A stretch of DNA of 21,210 nt from Tieghemiomyces parasiticus (lineage: Eukaryota > Kickxellomycota > Dimargaritomycetes > Dimargaritales > Dimargaritaceae), in assembly GCA_027575765.1 (NCBI GenBank), contig JANBPT010000841.1, positions 1 to 21,210 of the forward strand, written 5' to 3'. Positions 9,112 to 18,039 of the stretch are shown here, piece by piece. The translations under genes were made by a program, and so were the position numbers. The notes beneath the pieces were generated by a model. It was not told the origin of the DNA, ran no database searches, and was given only the letters and a program-made list of their open reading frames with translations. The stretch's first letter is position 1. Every line of letters begins with the position of its first letter.

Positions 9112-12070
9112 ATGGCCTGCCTCCCACGAGTATTTAATAGCCACACATTTCCCCACTCTCGGTTGCCAATCCAATCCACTCGCTCGCTAGCCCGCCAACT
9201 TTGTAACCCGCACTGGCCGCCACTACCTTGGCTTCGCTTCATCGTACGCTCGATCACCCGACCCATTACCGTCACCACCACCACTGCCAGTGCCGAGATG
9301 CCGAAACCCACAGCCTCCGTCAAGAAGGCACTAGCCAACCCTAAACTCGCGCCGGAGACGGTAGAGTTTGAAGGTACCGAGTACAAGCTCATTACCGAGG
9401 GTCAGGCCACGATCCTCTTTCCCAACACCAATGAGGTATTCTACAACCCCGTCCAGCAGTTCAACCGCGATATGTCGATCGCCGCCATCCGCACCTGGAG
9501 CGAAATATACTTTGAGGAGCAACAAGCCCGGGCCGACAAGAAGGCCGCGTTGCGAGAGGCCCGTCAGGCCAAGTCCGCCGACGGCGCCAAGGAGGCCCCG
9601 AAAGAGACCGAGAAGCAGCCAATGGGAGACGCCCCGACGCCGTTTGTCGCCCCGAGCAATTTCACCGTGCTCGAGGCGCTCTCGGCTACGGGCCTCCGCT
9701 CAATCCGTTATGCCAAGGAAATCCCCAATGTCCGGTATATCATTGCCAACGACCTGGAAGCCGATGCTGTGCGGTCGATCACCCGTAACGTCAAGTATAA
9801 TGGCCTGGCGCCACCTGCGACTGACGTTGTTGCGGATGCCGCCAAAACGGACCCTCCCACCACCACCACCAGCAGCGATGGGTTGGTCCGCCCCCACCAA
9901 GACGATGCCATCGCCCTCATGTATCGTAGCCGCGGAGCGGCCCAGCAGTTCCATGTGGTTGATCTGGACCCTTACGGCTCAGCAGCGCCCTTCATTGACG
10001 CGGCGGTGCAGTCTGTAGCTGACCGTGGCGGTCTCCTGTGCGTTACCTGTACCGACCTGGGCGTCCTAGCCGGGACCAACTATCCCGAAGTGTGCTTCGC
10101 CAAGTACGGCGGGACCCCCGTCCGTAACGGGTGGTGCCATGAAATGGCCCTCCGGTTGCTCATCAATTCCATCCAGACGTCGGCTGCCCGCTACGGTCGC
10201 TACGTCGTGCCCGTCATGTCCTGCAGCATCGATTTCTACATCCGCATCTTCGTGCGGGTGTATTCTGGCCGTGCCCAGGTCAAAAATTTTGTCACGTAAG
10301 TTGTAATTAAGTGTGGGGAGGGAATTTAGCTACCATTTCGGTTGGCAGCGGGAACCACACTCGGGTTAGGTGCTGGTGGCGGCCAAGGTGGGAGGAGGGC
10401 TTATCATCGCCCGGTTCTTACCTAACTACTCCGACCCTTTGACTGTTATCATGTATATGATCTTTTACTCTCGCCGTTTTTATTATCATTGTGTACGAGC
10501 AGCCAGGCCGGTATGGTTTACAGCTGCCCGGGCTGTTACACATTTCACACCGATCCTTTCGGTCGCGCCACCACCCGGGGCCAGAGCGTCAAGTACAACG
10601 CGTCCTGTGGCCCCAGTGTAGGGCCGGAGTGCGAATTCTGCGGCCAGAAGCAGCATGTAAGTGTGAACCTGATGGCCTAACTAGGCAAGGATTTAAGTAC
10701 CGCGGCAAACCCCTCCCTACTCCCCTCTGCTCTAAACACTTATCCTGCCACGTCTACCCTTTTCCCTTTCGAAAAAAACATCCGCTCTCCCCTTTGCCGA
10801 CTAAATTAGCTGGCCGGTCCTGCCTGGCTCGGCCCCCTTCACGACCAGGACTTTGTAAAGCGGATGTACAAGCTGGTAGATGAAGCCAAGGATGCCTTCG
10901 GTACCCGCACCCGCATGCTGGGCATGATCCAGTTGGTCTCCGAGGAGCTGGAGGTACCGGGATTTTACACCATTGCCAACCTCAGCGGGGCCGTGCACTG
11001 CAACAGCCCATCCCTCGTCAGCATCTGGTAAGTGTCCATGGGCTGGTATAACAGCCTTTTTTTTCCGTATCGTTGAACCCGGCTAAATCCCCAGCCGTAC
11101 TGAGCAACTGGACTCACCGCGTGTACACTTTGCCTCCATTTCGTATTTGATGGACAGCTCCGCACTCCTACACGCCGGTTACCGCGTATCCGGGTCCCAT
11201 GCGCAACCCGCGTCCATCAAGACCGACGCCCCGCCCCACGCCGTGTGGGACGTCATGCGGTGCTGGGTAAGTGATAGCCAGGCTGCGAACTAGCTATGGA
11301 AACCACCCACCACGCTATAGGGAGGAGTAGGACCGGGTCGTTAACCTCCCACTGTCCGCCCCACTTTCACTAACCAATGGATCCTCCTACCCCCCCCCCT
11401 CAATGTCACCAGGTGAAGAAGAACCCGGTGAAGCTCGAGAACTTTGGCGAGGCCTCCCCAGCCGCCCGAATCCTCGGCGTGGAGCCCAAGTAAGTACAAA
11501 GCGCCGGGCATGGTCGGCTTGACTCTGTGCTGGGCATTGGTATCGGCTCTAGTGGCCATCCCCACATGGGCAGGTGAAACTAACACTAGGCCTCCCTTTC
11601 TCTATCTCCCTCAATACTCCGTCAATATTTCCTTCCTTCCCTCTCCAGACTCGAGGCCAATTTCACCAAACACCCCGACGCCAGTCCCACATCTCGTCGT
11701 GACAATTTTGTGCGGTACCAGGAGAACCCTGAAAAGAACTGGGGACCCATGGCGCGCGCCAAAAAATCCGGGGCCGTCCACGATCAGCCGTAGGTACCAC
11801 AACCTCAGCGGGTGCGCTGTGCGGAATACAACCCGTTTGGGAGGACCTATGACGTGTCGCATGCGCGGCAGGGCAGACCGAACGGAGTCCCGGCTGGTCA
11901 TCTTCGCCTTGTACTTTTACCTGACTTCTACTTTTTTTTTTTGAAACACTTCCCACTGATGCTACATTACCTACTCTCCTGATGCATGTTGTAGGCAAAC
12001 TAAACGGCCGGCCGAAACTGAAGGCGCTGCCCCCGAGAAAAAAACCCGCGTCTCAGCTGAGGCACAATAA
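9112..12070 (+). CDS. TRM1: tRNA (guanine26-N2)-dimethyltransferase, seven exons
   Basis: Uses S-adenosylmethionine to make N2,N2-dimethylguanosine at position 26 of nuclear and mitochondrial tRNAs. Proposed exons are 9112-10295, 10503-10656, 10810-11027, 11158-11266, 11413-11489, 11649-11789 and 11995-12070. They join in frame to 652 aa (yeast Trm1 is 570). Exon 1 holds the SAM-binding fold, with ALSATGLRS (SATG at 191-194), NDLEAD (from 213) and the catalytic-type motif DLDPYGS (284-290). Exon 2 has a CxxC...CxxC set (Cys403, 406, 438, 441), a probable zinc ribbon, and the family signature GPECEFCGQ. Exon 3 continues into HDQDFV, and later exons give SIKTDAP, VWDVMRCW, SPAARILGVEP and NPEKNWGP, all familiar from Trm1. 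The first 62 residues are rich in Arg/Ser/Thr and almost free of acidic residues, like a mitochondrial presequence; a second in-frame ATG at 9298 gives a 590-aa form. The last exon carries KRPAETEGAAPEKKTR, a bipartite nuclear signal. The exon 4 start is the least certain boundary. Confidence 0.92.
10296..10502 (+). other. TRM1 intron 1, phase 2
   Basis: Donor GTAAGT at 10296. The acceptor region reads GAGCAG (10497-10502), two AGs three bases apart in the same frame. I used the CAG (exon from 10503); using the GAG instead (exon from 10500) adds one serine. A pyrimidine-rich tract precedes it. Confidence 0.85.
10657..10809 (+). other. TRM1 intron 2, phase 0
   Basis: Donor GTAAGT after the codon for His446, acceptor TTAG ending at 10809. 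Splicing joins ...CGQKQH to LAGPAWLGPLHD, matching the family order of zinc motif followed by L-GP-W--P-HD. Confidence 0.88.
11028..11157 (+). other. TRM1 intron 3, phase 2, acceptor uncertain
   Basis: Donor GTAAGT at 11028. Splicing to GACAG (ends 11157) gives SPSLVSICSALLHAGY, which keeps the spacing expected in Trm1. An alternative CCCAG ending at 11094, behind a T tract and a CTAAAT branch-like element, is also in frame and would insert 21 residues. Confidence 0.65.
11267..11412 (+). other. TRM1 intron 4, phase 0
   Basis: Donor GTAAGT directly after the Trp codon of ...MRCW, acceptor CACCAG ending at 11412 before VKKNPVK. A C run lies just upstream of the acceptor (about 11390-11399). 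Confidence 0.88.
11490..11648 (+). other. TRM1 intron 5, phase 2
   Basis: Donor GTAAGT splits the Lys codon of ...LGVEPK; acceptor CTCCAG ends at 11648 and restores K before LEANFTKHP. The intron has a long C/T-rich 3' part. Confidence 0.88.
11790..11994 (+). other. TRM1 intron 6, phase 2
   Basis: Weaker donor GTAGGT at 11790, acceptor TTGTAG ending at 11994, with a T run at about 11931-11942. Splicing yields ...VHDQPQTKRPAET and an in-frame TAA after 24 more codons. Confidence 0.85.
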
Positions 12071-12500
12071 CCCGGATAGCATACGGGGGGCCCAAAGGGG
12101 AGAGAGGAAGGGCAGTAGACCCCTACATGATGCAACTGAAGCCTGCTAACAAATACCACTATGCTTCTACTCGAATAAATTATGATGTTCTATAGCTTAA
12201 AGGGCCACCGGCTCGTCCCGAGTCCAGAAAAACGCTGAACCATCACGCCTTTAGCCTCTGGACCACATCGATGCAGGGCCAGCAAGTGCTTACATCGGCC
12301 ATTCTGCTGTTTTTCTAGGGGTTACTTACTACGTGTTGGGCTATCAAACGGTCGTATGGCATCGGTCAAGGCTAGCGTCTAAACCGCGCCTATGGGGGCT
12401 AGCTTCCCCTTCCTTTCCCCACCCACACGGTTGCCAGCTCATTCGGTGTAGGCTGTAACTAACCTGCTTTTTTATGTTATTATTGACCGCGCCCTGCTCC
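12071..12500 (+). other. TRM1 3' region and spacer
   Basis: No ORF of note. AATAAA at 12174-12179 is the likely TRM1 cleavage signal. The rest, up to the pyrimidine-rich leader, shows no recognisable gene or RNA. Confidence 0.5.
12174..12179 (+). terminator. Candidate polyadenylation signal of TRM1
   Basis: Exact AATAAA about 104 nt after the TRM1 stop, in locally AT-rich sequence. Confidence 0.5.
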
Positions 12501-12870
12501 AACTTAAAAGTATGACCTGTACGCGTGTTTTGATTGACTCTCCCACTCCCCTGGGTAAACTCCCGCCCCTGTCCTCCCTTTTTATATATGTATATGTATA
12601 TTTATTCTTCCCTCAGTTTCTACCTCCAGTTTCCTCCCACCAACCAATCCCCCCGCTGGGCTGGCTATCACACAAACCAACTCCCTCCTCCTTCTGTCCA
12701 CAGCCTGGTCACTCAATGCTCCCCCCCCCCCAGCTCATACTCTCCCCATGTTACCATTTCCCTCGTCTGTATAACCTCATGCAGGTTTAGTTGCTTGCGG
12801 CATTCGCCACCATCTTCACCATCCATTGTCCATCCCGCATACGCCATCTCAATATCACTTCTTTCCTGCC
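12500..12870 (+). promoter_or_regulatory. Pyrimidine-rich promoter/5' leader of the SET gene
   Basis: Strongly C/T-biased plus strand including a C run at about 12720-12731. It contains short upstream ATGs (about 12717, 12758) and a four-codon uORF, ATG CAG GTT TAG, at 12779-12790. Whether these are transcribed depends on the unknown transcription start. Confidence 0.45.
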
Positions 12871-14805
12871 ATGACCATGCCTGTAACAGTCACGTCCTTG
12901 GTCCCCAAGGGCAAAGTTAACGTGTACCTCCCACCAGCTTACGCGCAATCCCCTGAAATCGCTTCCCTCCTTGAATCCCCACCGGCTGGCCACTATGACG
13001 ACGGACGGGCGCACACCGGACGCGCCGGCGGGGGCGGGAAGCGCGATCGCGACATTCATGGCGGTGGGGTCGATGGCGATCGCCCCGCCTCTAAACGTCG
13101 CTACACGAACGGCTACAGTGACGGCGTGGGCGACGCCAGTACCGGGTCCACATTTTCGAGCAAGTCTAACCAGCGGCTGGTGTACGCGGCCCGCAATGCA
13201 TCTTACGCCAAACCTCGGAATCAACTCAATTTCGGTGGGACGGATGGGTCGCCACCTAAACGCCAGGCGATGGCAGTGGAGGGTTCGCAGCGCCTAGTGT
13301 CTTCCACGCCTGACAGCTACCACGGCAGCGGCACCCCAACCGACCCTGGTATGACCCCCGGTAAACGCCAGCCCAAGACCACAACGTTCACGGGGCGTAA
13401 TGGCAAGAAACAACTCAAGCCGCGTTGGCACACCCAAATGTACATCATGTTCCTCGCCCTTCGCCAGCTCCCGGGCCACGAAGGGTCTCGGTCGGAAATC
13501 ATTCGGGCAGCCGTCGAGCTCGACAAAAAGATCAGCGAGGAACGGGGACTCCCCCGGGTGTTCACCGGCAAGACGCCCATGAATAGTGCCAGTGCATGTT
13601 TGACGAACAATGGTGACAAGTACTTTATCCCGTCTAAACCTCCCGGCGCCCGGAGTATGCACTTCCGCTTGTCGTACGTGCCCTGCGATTTCGACGAGGC
13701 CGTGCGCGAGTACCACCGGTGGAATGAGACGTTGTATACGAAGGACTGGCCCATTTGTTTCGGGAGCGCCAGACTGCCCGCGTCCGAGGGCGAAAGTGCC
13801 GGGGTGAGCGCAGCCCCGGCTCTAGATGCCACCGTCCAACCCACAGTTGGGTCCGCCCCGAGTGAACCGGCGAAGGGCACTCAGGTCGAAGCTCCCGGGC
13901 CGTCGGAGCCCGCGGTTGCTACGAATGGCCCATCGGCTACCCTAACCACCCCGCCGGCCGCTGTGGCCGAGGTGGCTTCCGACCCTGCCGCTGAGGTGAC
14001 TGCGCCAGTTCCTGCCGAAATTGCTGGCCCTGCCGCCGAGCCCGGTTCGCCTACCACCCACGATGAAACGCCGGCCCCGACTGCCCCCAGCGAGGCTCTC
14101 AAGGCCGCACCATCAACGCCGACGGAGTCAGCCGCTGCGGCCGAGCGGGAGATGGCCACCACAACGGCCGAGCTTGCTGGTACCTCACTGCAAACCGCAG
14201 TCAAAGAGGAAGGTTTGGCTGTTACCGAGCCGTCTACTTCTGAACCGCCCGCATCCACCGACCCACCGGCCCCACAGCCTGTCACTCCGTCCAACGGCAC
14301 CATGGTTGCAACGAATAGTAACCCCAACCACCCTGCCACAGACGACGACGACCTCCCGCGGTCCTGGCAGGACATTGTTGAGGTGCGCGAGTCCAGCATT
14401 CCAGGCGCCGGCAATGGTCTCTTTGCGGCGCGTGATCTCCCGGCCTACACCCCGCTCGGGTTTTATTTCGGCGTCCCGATGACTGAGGACGAATTCGATT
14501 CCCTGAAGGACCACGTCGGTCTGGCTTCGCACTACTCCATCATGTATCGGCGCACCGTCCTGGACGCTACCGACCCCGAAGGCCAGCCCTTCACCGACCC
14601 GGACGGCCCGCTCTACTGTCCGTTCCACTTTATGAATGAGAAGCTGGGCCACGGCAATGTGGCGTTCCTGGAGGGCCACGTCGTTAACCAGGTCATTTGT
14701 ATGACCACCAAGAAGGTTCGGAAGGGAACTGAACTATTTGTGTATTACGGGTCGGAGGTTGACCGTGAACACTGGTCATCCATGATGCCGAAGAAGTCAT
14801 CGTGA
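12871..14805 (+). CDS. SET-domain protein with winged-helix-like module
   Basis: A 644-aa intronless ORF from ATG 12871 (G at -3; the frame opens earlier only through a non-ATG codon). Residues 1-180 are low-complexity and basic (KRDRD, SKRRY, PPKRQ), suggesting a nuclear protein. Residues about 184-300 form a compact segment: PRWHTQMYIMFLALRQLPG, then SRSEIIRAAVELDKK, GLPRVFTGKTPMNSASACL and HFRLSY. Its order of helices and the GKTPxxSxxACL...F...P.... pattern recall HARE-HTH-type winged helices; this is inference. Residues about 300-490 are a Pro/Ala/Thr/Glu-rich linker. Residues about 498-640 are a SET domain: IPGAGNGLFAARDLPAYTPL, GFYFG, and ELFVYYG near the end. The usual NHSCxPN motif reads FMNEKLGHGNV, keeping both Asn but not the His-Ser or the Cys, and there is no Cys-rich post-SET. 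It is probably a lysine methyltransferase-like chromatin factor; its substrate is unknown and activity is not assured. Confidence 0.85.
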   Translation: MTMPVTVTSLVPKGKVNVYLPPAYAQSPEIASLLESPPAGHYDDGRAHTGRAGGGGKRDRDIHGGGVDGDRPASKRRYTNGYSDGVGDASTGSTFSSKSNQRLVYAARNASYAKPRNQLNFGGTDGSPPKRQAMAVEGSQRLVSSTPDSYHGSGTPTDPGMTPGKRQPKTTTFTGRNGKKQLKPRWHTQMYIMFLALRQLPGHEGSRSEIIRAAVELDKKISEERGLPRVFTGKTPMNSASACLTNNGDKYFIPSKPPGARSMHFRLSYVPCDFDEAVREYHRWNETLYTKDWPICFGSARLPASEGESAGVSAAPALDATVQPTVGSAPSEPAKGTQVEAPGPSEPAVATNGPSATLTTPPAAVAEVASDPAAEVTAPVPAEIAGPAAEPGSPTTHDETPAPTAPSEALKAAPSTPTESAAAAEREMATTTAELAGTSLQTAVKEEGLAVTEPSTSEPPASTDPPAPQPVTPSNGTMVATNSNPNHPATDDDDLPRSWQDIVEVRESSIPGAGNGLFAARDLPAYTPLGFYFGVPMTEDEFDSLKDHVGLASHYSIMYRRTVLDATDPEGQPFTDPDGPLYCPFHFMNEKLGHGNVAFLEGHVVNQVICMTTKKVRKGTELFVYYGSEVDREHWSSMMPKKSS

Positions 14806-15431
14806 AGAGTGATTGGCCCTCTCTGTTGAAGGTCGGGGGGCGACCCTCTTCTCTTTGCTCTCTTTTTAACCCTCCCGTTATCGCGCCTTGTGGCTGCTTT
14901 TTCTCCATCGCCAAGGGTTTCCCTCTGTATCCCCTTACCATCTTTAATCTTCTATTCTATGAACTGGGAAGCGGTTCATCCTCTAGCAATCCTAAGTATC
15001 CGATAATCCGTATATAAATTTGCCATGTATATATGCCAAGAAGTGTTTTCGTTAGTAACCAGGGTTAGTATTGACCCCCAAGGCCCTAGAAGCGAACCGA
15101 CATTCTAGCTGGTCAAGCCATTTATAAATCACGTGAAATAAATCGTACAGCCTATGAGGTGGCTTTTGATAGGCTCCAGGTACGCGCCCACCACTACGGA
15201 AGGCCCAAAGGAGGGCCACGATGTGGGGGGGGGATATAATGTGAAGATGGGTAATGACTTGCTGTATTGGACCGACCAAGAGGGCGGCGAACAGGTGGGA
15301 GGGGGGAGGAAGGTGTCGAAAATGTGCTGGGTAGGTCATAAGTAAAGCAGCTGCTGGTTTCCTACGATACCTCCTCTTTTAATTCCCCCTCTTGTACAAA
15401 ACCCCTCACTGTCTCGAAAGTGCTGTTCAAG
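14806..15431 (+). promoter_or_regulatory. SET 3' region and RPL11 promoter
   Basis: A 626-bp spacer between two rightward genes. It starts with C/T-rich SET 3' sequence. CACGTG occurs at 15130-15135 and AATAAA at 15137-15142, a possible though distant SET polyadenylation signal. A G run lies at about 15225-15233. The last 80 bases before the RPL11 ATG carry C/T-rich patches (CCTCCTC, CCCCCTCTTG) that could form a pyrimidine-type transcription start. The ATG itself has A at -3. No ORF here looks coding. Confidence 0.4.
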
Positions 15432-16448
15432 ATGGTGAGTACACACACACACACACACGTACCGCCGCTCCACCAACGTCGTATTCTCCATTGACCGTCC
15501 GCTCCCGATCCACCGAATCCATCACGTCGTCGTTGTGCCTGTTCCCGGACGCCATCCATCCATCCGTCTATACAGCTGCAAACGCCATTTCTCGATGGGC
15601 CATGACAGGCCACCGATGGTTGTTTGGTGATTAGCTTCGCAACGCTCGACGTTATCGTTGTGATAGATGGATGGATCTGGGGACAAGGAGGAGACGAAGC
15701 GGCAGTGAGTTGTTGACGATGCGCTACGGAATCCGCGACTCTCAATGCTGATGTAGTCGGAATTTCTGGGCTTTAGTCTAGCTCGTCCCTGACCACTTGG
15801 TATCCCTAGCGGGCATAGGCACCCCCCCGGAATCGAACGATTTTTTATGTATACTAATCTCCCATGTCTACGTCAACCCTATTCCCTCACGATACCTACT
15901 TTGCTCATCGTTTCTAGACGGACAACAAGGCCAAGACCGACAACCCCATGCGCGAGCTGCGCATCGAGAAGCTGGTGCTCAACATCTGCGTGGGCGAGTC
16001 GGGTGATCGTCTCACCCGTGCCGCCAAGGTGCTGGAGCAGCTGACGGGCCAGACCCCCGTGTTCTCGAAAGCGCGCTACACTGTGCGCTCGTTCGGTATC
16101 CGCCGTAACGAAAAGATCGCCGTCCACTGCACGGTGCGTGGTCCCAAGGCCGAGGAGATTCTGGAGCGTGGCCTCAAGGTGAAGGAGTACGAGCTGCGGA
16201 CCCGCAACTTCTCGGACACTGGTAACTTTGGGTTCGGTGTCCAGGAGCACATTGATTTGGGCATCAAGTACGACCCTACCATCGGTATCTACGGTATGGA
16301 CTTTTACGTCGTGATGGGCCGTCGCGGTTTCCGCGTCTCCCGCCGCAAGCGCTGCACGTCCAAGGTTGGTCTCTCCCACAGGATCACCAAGAACGAGACC
16401 GCCGAGTGGTTCAAGCAGAAGTACGACGGTATCCTGCTCAACAAATAG
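15432..16448 (+). CDS. RPL11: 60S ribosomal protein L11 (uL5), two exons
   Basis: Large-subunit protein uL5, which with 5S rRNA and uL18 forms the 5S particle in the central protuberance. Exons are 15432-15434 (the ATG alone) and 15918-16448, joined to 177 aa beginning [20 protein letters not shown]. The sequence follows eukaryotic L11 along its whole length: [61 protein letters not shown] and a C-terminal [13 protein letters not shown], at the normal family length. An intron right after the start codon is common in fungal ribosomal protein genes. If the intron were ignored, the first ATG of exon 2 (15948) would give a protein 11 residues short, missing the usual N-terminal extension. Codons are strongly G/C-ending, as expected for high expression. 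Confidence 0.97.
15435..15917 (+). other. RPL11 intron directly after the ATG
   Basis: A 483-nt phase-0 intron with donor GTGAGT and acceptor TTTCTAG. The donor is followed at once by (AC)9 (15441-15458). CCATCCATC at 15552-15560 (also in register at 15556-15564) is complementary to GATGGATGG at 15666-15674, so the intron can fold into a long-range stem with a loop of about 105 nt. It is much longer than the TRM1 introns. No convincing snoRNA was found in it. Confidence 0.93.
15441..15458 (+). repeat. (AC)9 microsatellite beside the RPL11 splice donor
   Basis: Nine AC units begin one base after the GTGAGT donor hexamer of the RPL11 intron and end before GTACC. Length is likely to vary between strains. 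Confidence 0.95.
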
Positions 16449-17570
16449 AGCGTTGGGGAGATTATTGACTGGAATTCGATTCTCGGAGATTGGGGCTGCC
16501 TTGGCCCCCCCTCGCACACCCCACCCATGGCCTCCTTCGTCCCCGCCTCTCTAGCTACTGCCCTTCTTCCGTCTCTTCACCATCTATAAAGTACCACCAC
16601 AACTATAAACCATTTGATTTCCCGCCTACCATTAAGGCAGGCTAGTCGTTGCCGCTGTGTGTGTGCGGGTGGTGCTTATAGAGATAATTTTGAGGGTGGC
16701 GGCTCCCCTTGACATGCTTCAGCCTCACCTGTCCCTGAATTAGACGATTGTTCAGTTTGATGATGGCTCTAATGCCGCGGATATTATATATATTTGGAGC
16801 TAAGGATAAGCACAGGTAGAAATAGCAGTGGAGCGTTACGGATATTCAGGGGGAAAAGGGTATGATGGTGACTAGAAGTTGTCAGTGCGGTAGGCATTTA
16901 GAGATAATAGTCCCGCTACGCAGCCAAGGTGGGGTCAGTGTATAGCTAGGGCTGGCTCATTTGGTGAAGAGGACAGAATCCCTGCGCCGGACTAGCTTTA
17001 CCATCATACCGGATCATCGGACCCGACTCCCGGTGCATCCTGTCGGTTACGGAGCGGACAGGCGCGCCTGAGATTGTGCTATGCGGGCACTTGGACCCAC
17101 TCCACCTTATCCAGCCGGGAGGCACCACGTCCCCCCGCCTGTGTGTGTGAATTGGAAGGCGCAGTGGAAGAGTGGTCCTATAATTAATAGGGCCCAACGG
17201 TGAAAGGTTATGGCACTACGCCGCCCAATTATGTCATCAAAAGCAAGCATTTCGCCCCTTGCGTCGTTGAAGTGGGTAATCCCTGGAGCTGAACGACTAG
17301 CGTACGAACTGGGCTGGCGTGACTATCGGCTATTCTGTTGAAGCCGACAGCAACAGCGCAGCTTCCATTAGCTGGCCACATCTGACAATAGGCATGTGTT
17401 GTGTGGTCTCTGGATACGGCCGCGTGCCATGGGGGTGGTCCCAGGCCCACGACTTCCCTTCCTCTCGCTCACAAAGCTAGTAGTGGGACAATGCTGGGTG
17501 AGGGACGGGCTGGGGTGCGTTGCAGTGAATGCGAGGTGGCCCCCTGTTTGTTCCCTAAAAAGTTATCCCC
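16449..17570. other. Spacer downstream of RPL11, no gene recognised
   Basis: Starts with RPL11 3' sequence (C-rich, then AT-rich around 16580-16620; no exact AATAAA). An alternating TA stretch lies at about 16785-16793. Open frames here are short, mostly non-ATG, and show no codon bias or known motif. Confidence 0.5.
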
Positions 17571-17595
17571 CAGGGGAAGGGGGGGGGCAGGATGG

Positions 17596-17671
17596 CCAAT
17601 CGTGCCGCACGTGGCATCGTTTCCGGGCTCGAGTTGGCCAATTATCCCTCTACTACAACGCTCCCCATTGG
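17596..17671 (+). promoter_or_regulatory. Cluster of CCAAT boxes around a CACGTG
   Basis: CCAAT at 17596-17600 and 17638-17642, inverted ATTGG at 17667-17671, and the palindrome CACGTG at 17608-17613 fall within 76 bp. CCAAT is the NF-Y/HAP-complex site and CACGTG a bHLH site. The cluster lies about 1.8 kb before the cyclin start and just upstream of its pyrimidine-rich stretch, so it could be the upstream part of that promoter. CACGTG alone is not significant, since it also occurs at 932, 2022 and 15130. Confidence 0.3.
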
Positions 17672-18039
17672 CTACGCCCCTACATGTGGCCGATGGTGCT
17701 GGCGATGGCCGAGCGATGAAATTTATCCGCAGGCTGGGGCCTGTACCGTTCAGAAGCGGTCGGTGATTCTTTTTCCCTCCCCCTCCTTACGCTTCCTATC
17801 CGCTTAAGCTTACCGGTCCCTATTTTCTTCCGAGTTGTTCGCCCCGCCCCACTCTGCCATAGCCAATGACGGAGGTTAACAGCCGCACACGGTGTTGGTA
17901 CTCCGCGGGGGATGGCCTATCCGGCTCAAGGCGCGGACGATTGCAGCAGCCGCTTCCCGCCCTATCATGAATACCACCAGCATATACACAGCCCGCCGCA
18001 TACAGCGCAGACGCCCATGCCAAGGCGAGTAGACATTAA

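Noticed and set aside
15058..15067. Telomere-repeat-like AGGGTTAG upstream of RPL11 as a Tbf1-type ribosomal protein promoter site
   Set aside because: Single short partial match about 370 nt from the ATG; it lacks the TTAGGG core.
15130..15135. CACGTG E-box before RPL11
   Set aside because: Four CACGTG sites in about 21 kb is close to chance expectation, so no function is claimed.
15749..15792. Possible box C/D snoRNA in the RPL11 intron (TGATGTA and CTGA)
   Set aside because: The boxes are only about 33 nt apart, box C is imperfect and no terminal stem forms.
15829..15840. tRNA B-box-like GTTCGATTCC on the minus strand in the RPL11 intron
   Set aside because: No T-stem pairing, anticodon arm or A box at the right distances. 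Similar weak matches at about 1468 and 2731 fail the same way.
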